From assembly GCA_026983835.1 (NCBI GenBank), contig JALSTH010000056.1, positions 1 through 58,524 on the forward strand: 58,524 nucleotides of DNA, read 5' to 3'. How positions within the stretch are numbered: the first letter of the stretch is position 1; every line of letters starts with the position of its first letter. The position numbers and the translations under genes are program-made. Source of the stretch: Candidatus Zixiibacteriota bacterium (GTDB lineage Bacteria > Zixibacteria > MSB-5A5 > UM-FILTER-46-8). This document shows positions 1 through 9,143 of this stretch, in pieces. A model generated the notes under the pieces. That model was not told where the DNA came from and did not search any database. It saw only the letters and a list, made by a program, of their open reading frames with translations.

Positions 1-61
1 AAAGGGAAATCTTTTCAAATCCCAATCTATTTCTCATCCGTTTTTTCTCCAAATAAATTGG

Positions 62-89
62 TTGTAATCTAACATTCCCATATTATATT
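62..89 (+). promoter_or_regulatory. Possible sigma70-type promoter for the Nudix-yqgF-mltG operon
   Basis: TTGTAA at 62-67 and TATATT at 84-89 are separated by 16 bases, and the first gene starts 30 bases downstream. The -35 match is only moderate, so this is a tentative call read directly from the sequence. Confidence 0.35.
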
Positions 90-118
90 TCCAATTACAC
101 TATCAAAATGAGGTTGCG

Positions 119-643
119 ATGTATCAGTATAAGTATTGCCCTGTTTGCGCCACTGAGTTAGTAAGAAGAACCCCTTCCAATGAGGATAAGGTTAGGTTGG
201 TCTGTCCCAAATGCGGCTTTGTGTGGTATAACAATCCCGTTCCGGCTTGCGGAGTATTGATTGCGGATAAGGAAGGAAATGTTTTATTGGGAAAGAGGAA
301 ATTCCCTCCGAAGGCTGGCGATTGGACGCTTCCCGCCGGTTTTATGGAATCCGGCGAGGGTCCCGATGAATGCGCCATACGGGAGACATTGGAGGAGACA
401 GGGCTGAAGGTAAAATTGAACCGTTTATTCAATGTTTATAAAGCCGGTGATGATCCCAGGGCGAGAGTGGTTTTGATTATTTATTTGGCGGGAATTATAT
501 CGGGCGAACCGAAGGCGGGAGATGATGTCTCGGAATTGGAATATTTCCCCATCGATGCATTGCCAAGTAATATCGCTTTTTCCTCTCATAGTAAGGCCCT
601 TTCCGAATACGCCGCCGAATATCATTCCGAATGCGTATCTTAG
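119..643 (+). CDS. Nudix hydrolase with N-terminal zinc ribbon
   Basis: This 174-residue protein probably hydrolyses a nucleoside-diphosphate-linked substrate in the cytoplasm; the exact substrate cannot be read. Residues 7-35 contain two Cys pairs (CPVC and CPKC) forming a zinc ribbon, as in the NADH-pyrophosphatase-like branch. A complete Nudix box follows at about residues 75-97 (GFMESGE, then RETLEETGL), with the metal-binding REXXEE intact. The ATG has GAGG five bases upstream. The gene overlaps yqgF by 13 bases, so the two are probably co-translated. Family assignment is firm; substrate is open. Confidence 0.9.
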   Translation: MYQYKYCPVCATELVRRTPSNEDKVRLVCPKCGFVWYNNPVPACGVLIADKEGNVLLGKRKFPPKAGDWTLPAGFMESGEGPDECAIRETLEETGLKVKLNRLFNVYKAGDDPRARVVLIIYLAGIISGEPKAGDDVSELEYFPIDALPSNIAFSSHSKALSEYAAEYHSECVS

Positions 644-1044
644 GATTAGATTATGGCCGGAGGAGAGTCGGAGTCGCAATCAGCGATCCCGACGGGAAAA
701 TAGCCACACCGTATATTACCTTAATTATCAGGGATATAGAGGGATTAATCGTTGAAATTGAGGATATTGTTCTTAATGAAGGTATTGAACTAATCGTGTT
801 GGGGAACCCGATTCGTGATGATGGTAAAGTTGCGGGACTATCGGCGGAGATAGAAAAATTTGCGAAAAAATTGGAAGGAAACTTGGGGATAAAGGTCAAG
901 CTTATCGACGAATATTATTCTTCCGCCCGGGCGAAGGGAAAATTGGTAGAGGATAGAGGATTAAAATTAAAGGGTAAAAAACATTTGATAGATCAAATGG
1001 CGGCGGTGGATATCCTTCAAAATTATCTCGATTATAAAACATAA
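631..1044 (+). CDS. yqgF: Putative pre-16S rRNA nuclease / Holliday junction resolvase-like YqgF
   Basis: A 137-residue RNase H-fold nuclease of the YqgF/RuvX family, known from other bacteria for maturing the 5' end of 16S rRNA. The N-terminus (ILGLDYGRRRVGVAIS) carries the first catalytic aspartate in the family's DYG motif. The region near LVLGNP and the C-terminal DQMAAVDILQ segment with its Asp complete the usual layout. Length is normal. It overlaps the Nudix gene upstream and shares one base with mltG downstream (TAATG), so it is the middle of a tightly packed operon. yqgF beside mltG is a common arrangement. Confidence 0.93.
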   Translation: MRILGLDYGRRRVGVAISDPDGKIATPYITLIIRDIEGLIVEIEDIVLNEGIELIVLGNPIRDDGKVAGLSAEIEKFAKKLEGNLGIKVKLIDEYYSSARAKGKLVEDRGLKLKGKKHLIDQMAAVDILQNYLDYKT

Positions 1045-2219
1045 TGATGTCTTTATTCGGTCGTAGTATCAGCAATTATCCCGGGGGCAAAATCCGATTA
1101 TTAATCGACTTGATAATTTATATTATTAGCACGATATTTATATTAGGATGTGGAATCGTGCGAATGCCGTTTGGTATTCTTGTTAGAATTTATAATTTTT
1201 TCAGAGTGAGACATTACAGGTTTATAACACTTTCAGCGCTTATACTATTATTGGTTATTGTTTTTGCCGTTTATTATTATATTGATATTAAACCGGCTGG
1301 GGAATCAAATCCTCCCGATACTAAAATAATCGTTAGGAGAGGGGAGACAGCGATATCCGTTGCCTATCATCTAAAACAAAAAGGAATAATCGATAGCCCG
1401 CCGATACTGATAAGACTTATAACGATTATCGGTTCAGCGAAGGGTGTAAAGGCGGGGCAATATGATTTCTCGAAAGCTCATAGTTATTATGCAATAACGA
1501 AATTGTTATTAAGAGGGAGCAATAGCCCCATTAAGATAACATTTCCCGAAGGGTTGACCTATAAGAGAATGGGGGGGATTGTCAGGGATAAATTGGGGAT
1601 TGATTCGCTGGCGTTTGTAAAAGAATGCGAAGGTAGAGCTATAATCGATGCTTTCAACATCGATGCGGATAACCTCGAAGGTTATCTATTCCCGGACACC
1701 TATTATTTTTATTACGGAGTTAATCCAAAATCGATTGTTGAGAGTATGGTCAGACATTTTTTTGAAGTTTTCGATGATTCTATGAGGGCGGTTGCCGACA
1801 GTACGGGATTGACTATTAAGCAGGTTGTTATTTTAGCTTCACTGATTGAAAAGGAAACGGGGCTTCCCAGCGAACGGCGTATAATTAGCGCTGTTTTTCA
1901 TAATCGACTTAAAATAGGGATGCCTCTCCAGTCCGACCCGACGGTGATTTATGCTCTTGGCGAAACCAAGGAGGCTCTCCTTGTTAAGGATTTAAAGGTC
2001 AATTCGCCTTATAATACTTATATCCATTATGGATTGCCTCCGGGACCCATTTGTAACCCGGGCAAAGCATCATTGGAAGCGGCATTAAATCCAGCCCAAG
2101 TACCGTATTTGTATTTCGTAGCATCGGGCGATGGAGGGCATCTTTTCGCCACAACCAACCGCCAGCACAACAACAACCGCATAAAAGTAAAACGAAAGGC
2201 GAAATTGAGAAGATATTAA
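1044..2219 (+). CDS. mltG: Endolytic murein transglycosylase MltG
   Basis: Inner-membrane lytic transglycosylase (YceG-like) that cleaves nascent glycan strands and helps set their length. The catalytic Glu lies in the LIEKETG motif near residue 275, followed by the typical VFHNRL, QSDPTVIYALG and NTY...GLPPGPI segments. An RRGETAISVAYHL region near residue 95 resembles the LysM-like domain. At 391 residues it is longer than usual (about 330-350) because two hydrophobic segments (about 18-40 and 60-80) precede the periplasmic part, where one is normal. The ATGATG start overlaps the yqgF stop. No clear terminator follows. Confidence 0.93.
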   Translation: MMSLFGRSISNYPGGKIRLLIDLIIYIISTIFILGCGIVRMPFGILVRIYNFFRVRHYRFITLSALILLLVIVFAVYYYIDIKPAGESNPPDTKIIVRRGETAISVAYHLKQKGIIDSPPILIRLITIIGSAKGVKAGQYDFSKAHSYYAITKLLLRGSNSPIKITFPEGLTYKRMGGIVRDKLGIDSLAFVKECEGRAIIDAFNIDADNLEGYLFPDTYYFYYGVNPKSIVESMVRHFFEVFDDSMRAVADSTGLTIKQVVILASLIEKETGLPSERRIISAVFHNRLKIGMPLQSDPTVIYALGETKEALLVKDLKVNSPYNTYIHYGLPPGPICNPGKASLEAALNPAQVPYLYFVASGDGGHLFATTNRQHNNNRIKVKRKAKLRRY

Positions 2220-2326
2220 GACGATCCCCCTGAATTTCCGGAATATTACTATGCCCGCACAGAAACTTTTCCATATATTATAAGGTTATAGTTAGTTTAG
2301 GATTCGATTTATTCTGATAGAGTTTT

Positions 2327-3154
2327 ATGAAATCCATCGATGAAAAATCCCAAAGCCTGTTCCTTAATTTACGCAACTTGAAGTCCGTGGTCGTTGCCTT
2401 TTCAGGCGGGGTCGACAGCACTTTCCTGTTATGGATGGCAGTTCAAGCTTTGGGAAAGGAGAATGTTTTGGCGGCTACGGCGGTTTCGCCGAGCCTTGCT
2501 TCCTCAGAGTTTAATCGAGCACGGGATTTGGCGAAACTTATCGGCGCCGAATGGGAGGCTGTTAAAACGGATGAGATGGAGATAAGCGGATATAAACAGA
2601 ACGGTCCCGATAGATGTATGTATTGCAAGGGTGAATTATATTCCAAATTGAAGGAATTAGCCGACAAGCGTGGTTTTGAGAATGTTGTCGATGGCACCAA
2701 CGCCGACGATGTTAGAGGATATAGGCCGGGGATGAAGGCTCTTAAGGAGTTGAATATCCCCTGCCCCTTGAAGGATGCCGAATTGATGAAGGAAGAGATA
2801 AGAACCCTATCAAAAAAAGTCGGACTTCCGACTTGGAATAAACCAGCGAAAGCTTGCTTGGCTTCCCGTATCCCCTATGGGGAGGAGATAACTATCGAAA
2901 GGTTAAAACGGGTGGAGGAAGCCGAAGGAATTTTGCTTGATTTGGGATTTGAACAATTGAGGGTGCGGGACCATTATCCCATCGCCAGAATAGAAATTGA
3001 TACGCAGGATATTCCAAAATTACTTGCAGAGGATATTTGTCTTAATATAAATTCCGCCTTAAAAAAAATTGGGTATAAATTCGTTACTTTGGACTTGGCG
3101 GGGTTTCACAGCGGGAGTATGAATGCTTTGATCGAAGGGGATAAGAATGATTAA
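2327..3154 (+). CDS. larE: Sacrificial sulfur transferase LarE
   Basis: ATP-dependent PP-loop enzyme of nickel-pincer nucleotide (NPN) cofactor synthesis. In the characterised Lactiplantibacillus enzyme it donates the sulfur of its own cysteine to the pyridinium biscarboxylate mononucleotide. The PP-loop SGGVDS is at residues 26-31. Cys177, within KACLASRIPYG, matches the sacrificial Cys176 of that enzyme. An extra CXXC pair sits at residues 97-100. Length (275) is normal. It is the first gene of larECB and overlaps larC by 8 bases. No strong SD is visible before the ATG. Confidence 0.94.
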   Translation: MKSIDEKSQSLFLNLRNLKSVVVAFSGGVDSTFLLWMAVQALGKENVLAATAVSPSLASSEFNRARDLAKLIGAEWEAVKTDEMEISGYKQNGPDRCMYCKGELYSKLKELADKRGFENVVDGTNADDVRGYRPGMKALKELNIPCPLKDAELMKEEIRTLSKKVGLPTWNKPAKACLASRIPYGEEITIERLKRVEEAEGILLDLGFEQLRVRDHYPIARIEIDTQDIPKLLAEDICLNINSALKKIGYKFVTLDLAGFHSGSMNALIEGDKND

Positions 3155-4307
3155 CGCCTTGTGTTTTGATTCCATTACTGGGGCATCGGGAGATATGATC
3201 TTGGGGGCATTGTTTGACTTGGGGGTTCCCGTTGATTTGGTGGATTTGAAAATCCGCTCAACCGGTATTGCCGAGTTTCAATTGAGTTTCAAAAGAATAA
3301 CCGACCATACGGGTTTGACGGCCGGTAGGTGCGAGGTCAAAATAGAGGAATCGCACCATCATCGTAAGCTGTCGGATATTGAGGCGATAATAGGGAGAGG
3401 TGATTTTTCGGATAATATAAAGGATAAGGCGATGCGGATTTTTCGCAGGATTGCCGAAGCTGAAGCGAAGGTTCATAACACCACAATAAATGATGTCCAT
3501 TTTCACGAGGTCGGAGCTGTTGATGCGATTGTGGATATTTTGGGTTCGATAATAGCCATCGATTATCTTAAACCGCAAAAGATATTCTGTGGGCCATTGA
3601 AGACGGGACGCGGTACGGTTGAATGTGCGCATGGCAGGATGCCCGTGCCTGCTCCGGCGACTGTCGAAATACTAAAAGGTTTCCCAACCGTCAATCTTCC
3701 CATCGATAGCGAATTAACTACGCCCACAGGGGCGGCTATTATCACGACTTTATGTGAGGGCGATTATTACGGTCATCCGATGAGAATGATAAATGTCGGT
3801 TATGGATTGGGGAGCAAGCGGTTTGAGAATAGGTCGAATGTTTTAAGAGTTTTAGAAGTGGTATTGGACGAGAAAGACAGGGGACAGGATGTGGAAATAA
3901 TCGAGACCGATATCGATGATGAAAGTCCGGAGATTATCGGTTTATTGAGGGATAAGCTCAAGTTAGACGGCGTCCGAGATGTTTCTATTCAGCCTGTGTC
4001 AATGAAAAAAGGCAGGCTCGGATTTCGTATTACGGTAATTGCGGATGAGGGCAAAGCAGCCGAAGTGGCAAATATCCTCTTCATACATTCCAGCACGATA
4101 GGAGTCCGAATCCATTCTGCCCGAAGAATCGTGTTGCCTCGGGAGGAAGTGAAGATAAAGACCAAATGGGGTGAATTGAATTGTAAAAAAATAAAGCGCC
4201 CCGATCGAGTGGAAGTCGTTCCCGAATATGAGGAATGTTTGCGAATTGCGGAGAAATATAATATCTCCGTTCGGGAAGTAATGCGGGAGGTTCTCCGTAA
4301 TGGGTAG
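3147..4307 (+). CDS. larC: Nickel insertion enzyme LarC (uninterrupted)
   Basis: LarC is the CTP-dependent cyclometallase that inserts nickel into the pincer cofactor. The N-terminal CFDSITGASGDMILGAL signature and a His-rich segment near residue 70 (EESHHHRK) are typical. In Lactiplantibacillus the gene is split into larC1/larC2 joined by frameshifting; here one continuous 386-residue frame covers both parts. The start overlaps the end of larE and has GGGG upstream; the end overlaps larB by 8 bases. Confidence 0.93.
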   Translation: MINALCFDSITGASGDMILGALFDLGVPVDLVDLKIRSTGIAEFQLSFKRITDHTGLTAGRCEVKIEESHHHRKLSDIEAIIGRGDFSDNIKDKAMRIFRRIAEAEAKVHNTTINDVHFHEVGAVDAIVDILGSIIAIDYLKPQKIFCGPLKTGRGTVECAHGRMPVPAPATVEILKGFPTVNLPIDSELTTPTGAAIITTLCEGDYYGHPMRMINVGYGLGSKRFENRSNVLRVLEVVLDEKDRGQDVEIIETDIDDESPEIIGLLRDKLKLDGVRDVSIQPVSMKKGRLGFRITVIADEGKAAEVANILFIHSSTIGVRIHSARRIVLPREEVKIKTKWGELNCKKIKRPDRVEVVPEYEECLRIAEKYNISVREVMREVLRNG

Positions 4308-4962
4308 CGATATCCCGAATCATCATCCGGATTACGATAGGGAAAGCAGATGCGGTTTCTCGGAAGTTGTTTATTGTCCGGGTAAGAGCAATCAGCAGCT
4401 GATTGACATCCTAAAAAAACTCATTGAAAAGCATAAAAATATAATCGCTTCTCGTATATCCCCCGAACAGTATGAGGCTGTTAAAAAATTACATCCCGAA
4501 TTGAAATATAATAAGCTTGCCCGTATGGCGTACCTGCATCGCGATAAGTCGCAAAAGGGGAAGGGGAATATTTTGATATTGACCGCCGGGACCTCCGATA
4601 TACCGGTTGCGGAGGAAGCCGCCTTAACTGCCGAAGTAATGGGAAATGTGGTTGATAGGATTTATGATGTTGGTGTCTCCGGACTGCATCGCTTATTGGA
4701 GCATAGGGATAAGCTCAATAGGGCTAGCGTCATTATCACCGTCGCCGGGATGGAAGGTGCGCTTCCTTCCATTGTAGGTGGTATGGTCGATAAGCCGGTG
4801 ATAGCGGTGCCGACCTCTATCGGATATGGGGCTTCATTTCAGGGTATCTCCGCCTTATTGGGGATGTTGAATGCCTGCGCTTCGGGAATTACCGTTGTCA
4901 ATATAGATAACGGTTTCGGGGCGGCTTATGCGGCTTCAAGGATTAATCGTTCCGGAAAATAA
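4300..4962 (+). CDS. larB: Pyridinium-3,5-biscarboxylate mononucleotide synthase LarB
   Basis: LarB carboxylates and hydrolyses nicotinic acid adenine dinucleotide, the first step of the NPN cofactor. The C-terminal half is PurE-like: the TAGTSDIPVAEEAA motif near residue 95, YDVGVSGLHRLL near 125, and VAVPTSIGYGASFQG near 168. Length is 220 residues. It follows larC with an 8-base overlap and GGAGG nine bases before the ATG, so the order larE-larC-larB forms one operon. No larA-type racemase/epimerase that would use the cofactor is present in the window. Confidence 0.93.
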   Translation: MGSDIPNHHPDYDRESRCGFSEVVYCPGKSNQQLIDILKKLIEKHKNIIASRISPEQYEAVKKLHPELKYNKLARMAYLHRDKSQKGKGNILILTAGTSDIPVAEEAALTAEVMGNVVDRIYDVGVSGLHRLLEHRDKLNRASVIITVAGMEGALPSIVGGMVDKPVIAVPTSIGYGASFQGISALLGMLNACASGITVVNIDNGFGAAYAASRINRSGK

Positions 4963-5018
4963 TACATTCAATCGGTTTATGGCTTCCATTATGGAATATA
5001 CGGAAGGATATAAAGAGC

Positions 5019-5046
5019 TTGCATAGACAGGGATTTTTGATAATAT
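5019..5046 (+). promoter_or_regulatory. Possible promoter of fabF
   Basis: TTGCAT at 5019-5024 and TAATAT at 5041-5046 with a 16-base spacer, 38 bases before the fabF start. Read by eye; moderate match to the sigma70 consensus. Confidence 0.4.
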
Positions 5047-5084
5047 TTATTTTTGAGTGTAATTGAGTAATTTATTGAGGTTAT

Positions 5085-6326
5085 ATGAATAGGAGAGTGG
5101 TTATTACCGGTTTTGGAGCGGTTTCTCCGCTTGGACTGACTGCCTCCGAAATATGGGAAGGTCTTCTCGATGGCCGTTCGGGGACAGGGAAAATAACAAA
5201 ATTCGATGCTTCGGAGTATCCCACACAAGTAGCCGCCGAAGTGAAGAACTTCGATCCCACAAAATATTTTGACAAAAAGGAGCTCCGTCGTATCGGTTTA
5301 CTTCATCAATACACTCTTGTCGCCGCCGATGAGGCGGTAAAAGACAGCAAGATTTTCGATGGAGATTACAATCCTGTCCGCATAGGAACAATCATAGGCA
5401 CAACGAATGGTGGTGTCAGGACGATGCTCGAACAATATGAAAATTTTACCAATAAAGGGTATAAGTCTATGTCGCCGTTCCTTCTTCAGATGATGTTTTG
5501 CGATATGGTCCCGAGCTTGGTATCCATCAAATACAATCTCAAAGGCCCGAATTATGTAACCGTTTCGGCTTGTTCTTCGGGGGCAAATGCTATCGGCGAA
5601 TCATTCAGATTGATACAGCGCGGTGATGTGGATGCAATGGTTACCGGTGGAGCGGAAGCGTCTATTCTCCCTTTTAGCATCTCCGGATTTTGCAGGATAA
5701 AAGCGATGTCCACTCGAAATGATGAACCGGAAAAAGCATCCCGCCCGTTCGATAAGGATAGGGATGGATTCGTGTTGGGGGAAGGAGCGACAATCATCAT
5801 TCTCGAAGACCTACAATACGCATTAAAACGGGGCGCTAATATATATGCCGAGATAATCGGTTATGGAATGTCATCCGATGCGCATCATTGGACTATGCCC
5901 GACCCTAAAGGCGAAGGAGCTTCATTATCGATGGAGGCTTGTTTGAGGGATGCAGGCATAAAACCTACCGATGTCGATTATATCAATGCTCATGGCACAG
6001 CTACCCCGCTGGGAGATGCGGCGGAAACCAAAGCGATTAAATCGACATTCGGGGAGTATGCATATAAATTGACAGTTAATTCGACAAAGTCTTCGGTGGG
6101 TCATTTGTTAGGGGGCGCGGGAGCGATAGAGCTTTTTGCTACTGCTATGGCTGTTAAGGAAAACAGGATCCATCCAACCATAAATTTGGAGACACCGGAC
6201 CCCGAATGCGATCTTGATTATTCAGCAAACAAAATTACCGAAAAGGAAGTGAATATCGCTATCTCCAACTCGCTTGGATTTGGCGGACACAATGTAACTT
6301 TGGCAGTGAAGAAATTTAAGGAATAA
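5085..6326 (+). CDS. fabF: 3-oxoacyl-[ACP] synthase II (FabF)
   Basis: Condensing enzyme of type II fatty acid elongation. The Cys-His-His triad is complete: Cys163 in VSACSSGANAIGE, His in NAHGTATPLGD (about 303) and His in KSSVGHLLGG (about 340). Length (413) and the C-terminal NSLGFGGHN are typical. GAGG lies upstream of the ATG. It is a single-gene unit with its own probable promoter, closed by the terminator at 6348-6378, and lacks the usual acpP/fabG neighbours. FabF versus FabB cannot be separated completely by eye. Confidence 0.93.
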   Translation: MNRRVVITGFGAVSPLGLTASEIWEGLLDGRSGTGKITKFDASEYPTQVAAEVKNFDPTKYFDKKELRRIGLLHQYTLVAADEAVKDSKIFDGDYNPVRIGTIIGTTNGGVRTMLEQYENFTNKGYKSMSPFLLQMMFCDMVPSLVSIKYNLKGPNYVTVSACSSGANAIGESFRLIQRGDVDAMVTGGAEASILPFSISGFCRIKAMSTRNDEPEKASRPFDKDRDGFVLGEGATIIILEDLQYALKRGANIYAEIIGYGMSSDAHHWTMPDPKGEGASLSMEACLRDAGIKPTDVDYINAHGTATPLGDAAETKAIKSTFGEYAYKLTVNSTKSSVGHLLGGAGAIELFATAMAVKENRIHPTINLETPDPECDLDYSANKITEKEVNIAISNSLGFGGHNVTLAVKKFKE

Positions 6327-6347
6327 CACTTCCCCAAAATTAAAAAT

Positions 6348-6378
6348 AATAACCCGCCGAAAGTATCAGCGGGTTATT
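6348..6378. terminator. Bidirectional intrinsic terminator between fabF and lpdA
   Basis: A perfect 10-base inverted repeat, AATAACCCGC / GCGGGTTATT, with an 11-base loop. The right side runs into T residues and the left side is preceded by an A-run, so it can end both the + strand fabF and the - strand dehydrogenase operon. Confidence 0.78.
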
Positions 6379-6396
6379 TTGTATAGGTAGAATATC

Positions 6397-7806
6397 CTAA
6401 TTAATTATATGTATCGCCTTTTTGAAAACATTCATCGCTGCTTCACCGATCGCCTCGGTTAGCGTGGGATGAATATGAATCAAAGAGGCTATATCCTCGG
6501 AAGTTCCGTTGAATCCCATTACCGCCGTAGCCTCACCGATAAGATCTGATGCGTGAGGTCCGATAATATGCATTCCCAAAAGGTCGTCTGTTTTCTCATC
6601 GGAGATTATCTTAACGAAACCATCTATCTTCTCCATTCCGATAGCCTTCCCGCTTGCTCTATACGGGAATTTCCCGACCTTATATTTAATCCCTCGCCGT
6701 TTAGCTTCCTGTTCGGTCATACCGATTGACGAAATTTCGGGGTCGGTGAAAACAGCGTAAGGGACGAATCCGAAATCGGCGGCGGCGGGTTTTCCGGCGG
6801 CAAAATCAGCGGCGATGATACCTTCGTGTGATGCTTTATGAGCCAACAAGGGTCCGCCGATTACATCGCCGATAGCGAAAATGTTTTTCACCGATGTCCT
6901 CAGATGATTATCTACTTTTATATAACCCCTCTCATCCATCTCGACGGATATTTTTTCCAATCCGAGATTATTTGAATTAGGTTTCATGCCTATTGCCGAG
7001 AGGACCTTATTGAAGAATAATTTCTCGGTATCCCCATTGATATTTTCCACAATTAATTCCACCCCTTTGTCCGACATCTCGGCGCTTAGCACTTTGGTGG
7101 AAAGTTTAAGTTTAACCTTTTTCTTTTTCATCGCTCTGGCTATTGTGGAGGAAATATCCTCGTCGGCGGTTGCCATAAGGGTTGGGAGCATTTCAATTAT
7201 GGTGACCTCGCTCCCCAAAGCATAATAGACATCCGCCATCTCACACCCGATAAAACTCCCGCCCATTATACCGAATTTTTGGGGGATACTTTCCACTTTA
7301 AGCGCTTCTTTGCTGGTGATGATTCTTTCCCCGTCTATCTCGATTCCCGGAATCGTGAAGGGGTCCGAGCCGGTCGCTATAACAGCTTTATCGAAAGCGA
7401 TGATTATCCTGTTATTATTTTTATCGGTGACGGATAAGGTTTCCGCCGTTTCGAAACGGGCGGTCCCTGTAATTATATCCGCTCCATTTTTTTCGAGAAG
7501 AATTTTAACCCCGCCGACCAACCTTTTTACCACTTCATCCTTTTTAGCCCGAAGTTTCTCAAGGTTCCATTTCGGCTCACATCCCAATTCGATACCGTAA
7601 TGATCGGCGCGCTTGATGGCATCCCATATTTCAGCGGCATAAAGCAAAACTTTCGAGGGAATGCAACCCCAATTGAGGCAGACCCCCCCGAGGTTTTCCT
7701 TTTCGATTATGGCGGTTTTCAACCCATTTTGGGCAGCGCGAATGGCGGAAACATATCCGCCCGGACCACCACCGATAACTATAAAATCGTATTTCTTTTC
7801 CGACAT
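6397..7806 (-). CDS. lpdA: Dihydrolipoyl dehydrogenase (E3)
   Basis: FAD enzyme that reoxidises the dihydrolipoyl group of E2 and reduces NAD. The N-terminal GGGPGGYVSAIRAAQ is the FAD dinucleotide fold. The redox disulfide is Cys43/Cys48 in GGVCLNWGCIPSK. GGSFIGCEMADVYYALG near residue 180 is the NAD fold, and the C-terminal HPTLTEA contains the catalytic His/Glu pair. Length (469) is normal. It is the last gene of the E1-E2-E3 operon, with GGAGGG about 11 bases upstream. It may also serve other lipoyl complexes. Confidence 0.95.
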   Translation of the reverse strand: MSEKKYDFIVIGGGPGGYVSAIRAAQNGLKTAIIEKENLGGVCLNWGCIPSKVLLYAAEIWDAIKRADHYGIELGCEPKWNLEKLRAKKDEVVKRLVGGVKILLEKNGADIITGTARFETAETLSVTDKNNNRIIIAFDKAVIATGSDPFTIPGIEIDGERIITSKEALKVESIPQKFGIMGGSFIGCEMADVYYALGSEVTIIEMLPTLMATADEDISSTIARAMKKKKVKLKLSTKVLSAEMSDKGVELIVENINGDTEKLFFNKVLSAIGMKPNSNNLGLEKISVEMDERGYIKVDNHLRTSVKNIFAIGDVIGGPLLAHKASHEGIIAADFAAGKPAAADFGFVPYAVFTDPEISSIGMTEQEAKRRGIKYKVGKFPYRASGKAIGMEKIDGFVKIISDEKTDDLLGMHIIGPHASDLIGEATAVMGFNGTSEDIASLIHIHPTLTEAIGEAAMNVFKKAIHIIN

Positions 7807-7829
7807 AATTTAATTAACCCTCCGGGATA

Positions 7830-9122
7830 TTAGACGACATTCAACAACCACAAATCGGGACTTTCAAGATACTCTATAAGGAGTCGCAGAAATTTTACCG
7901 CATAAGCACCATCAACAACCCGATGGTCGAATGACAACCCCAAATTCATTATCGGACGGATAACAATCTCTCCATCGACTGCCACAGGCTTTTCCTTGAC
8001 TATATGCACTCCCAAAATCCCCACTTGGGGGTAAACTATAATTGGCGTGGAGGCTGTCGCTCCGAACATCCCGGCATTTGTAATGGAGAATGTTCCCCCG
8101 GATATCTCCTCAATGGAAAGCTCATCCTCGTTTGCTTTTTTTCCCAACTCGGTCAGTTCTTTTGTGATTTCCAAGAAACTTTTTCTGTCAGCGTGCTTTA
8201 GAACCGGCACTATAAGGCTGTTTTCCCGTCCGACAGCAAAACCGATATTGTAGAACTTTTTGATTTTTAGTGATGAACCGTCTTCGGAAAGCTCGGAATT
8301 CATCAAAGGGTATTCTTTCAAGGCAAATACGGCAGCCTTAATCAAGAAAGGCATAAAAGTCGGTCTTAAATTATATCTCTCTTCTATTATCGGAAGATAT
8401 TTTTTCCGCCAGGTGGTTATTTCCGACATATCGACTTCATCGAAAGTCGTTACATGGGGGATGGTAAATGCGGAGCGCGTCATATGCTCGGCTATAACTT
8501 TGCGGATTCCCTTAAATGGGATAACCTCGATATCTTCGGCTTGAGGCCAGGTGAAATCGGGTTTTTTATCTATGGTGTGTCTTCGTTCTATATATTCTAA
8601 GATATTCTCTTTTGTTATCCTGCCATCCTTACCGGTTCCCTTGACCTTACGCAGATCTATATGATGTTCTCGCGCCATCCTTCTTACCAAAGGAGATGAC
8701 CTCACCGCCTTAATTCCGTCTTCAACATTTTCGGTAGGGGCGTGGAGCCCGGTTTTGCGCTGATGCTCCATAACCTTTTCGAATTCCTCATCGGGTTCCG
8801 GAGCTTTTTGCTCTTCGGGTTTTTCGGGGCTATGTTTATCCTCCGCTTCCGTTTGGAAAGCTTTGCCCTCTTTGATAATTCCCTCTTTTACTTCCATCAA
8901 AGCGATTACTTCGCCTACCGGGACGATAGTATCCGGCTCGGCAAGTATTTTCACTAACTTTCCATCGGCGGGTGAGGGTATTTCCACATTAATCTTATCG
9001 GTCATCAGCTCGACTAAAGGTTCATCCGATTTGACCTCATCGCCAACCTTAACCAACCATTTTACTATAGTCCCCTCGACAACCGATTCGCCCAAAGGCG
9101 GAATTTGAATTTTTAATTCCAT
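7830..9122 (-). CDS. 2-oxoacid dehydrogenase dihydrolipoyl acyltransferase (E2)
   Basis: Core acyltransferase of a pyruvate/branched-chain-type complex. One lipoyl domain occupies residues 1-78 with Lys43 as lipoylation site (MTDKINVEIPS). A charged linker leads to the peripheral subunit-binding domain at about 137-178 (VRSSPLVRRMA...GKDGRITKENIL). The catalytic domain ends with LSFDHRVVDGAYAVKFL, containing the active-site His and Asp. Length is 430. GAAGG precedes the ATG. The gene lies between E1beta and E3. The acyl group (acetyl, isobutyryl or other) cannot be fixed from sequence alone. Confidence 0.92.
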   Translation of the reverse strand: MELKIQIPPLGESVVEGTIVKWLVKVGDEVKSDEPLVELMTDKINVEIPSPADGKLVKILAEPDTIVPVGEVIALMEVKEGIIKEGKAFQTEAEDKHSPEKPEEQKAPEPDEEFEKVMEHQRKTGLHAPTENVEDGIKAVRSSPLVRRMAREHHIDLRKVKGTGKDGRITKENILEYIERRHTIDKKPDFTWPQAEDIEVIPFKGIRKVIAEHMTRSAFTIPHVTTFDEVDMSEITTWRKKYLPIIEERYNLRPTFMPFLIKAAVFALKEYPLMNSELSEDGSSLKIKKFYNIGFAVGRENSLIVPVLKHADRKSFLEITKELTELGKKANEDELSIEEISGGTFSITNAGMFGATASTPIIVYPQVGILGVHIVKEKPVAVDGEIVIRPIMNLGLSFDHRVVDGAYAVKFLRLLIEYLESPDLWLLNVV

Positions 9123-9143
9123 AAGAAACCTTCCATCTTCTTT

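Noticed and set aside
4985-5000. TTCCAT-ATGGAA palindrome after larB as a terminator
   Set aside because: No T-run follows and the stem is short, so there is no support for termination.
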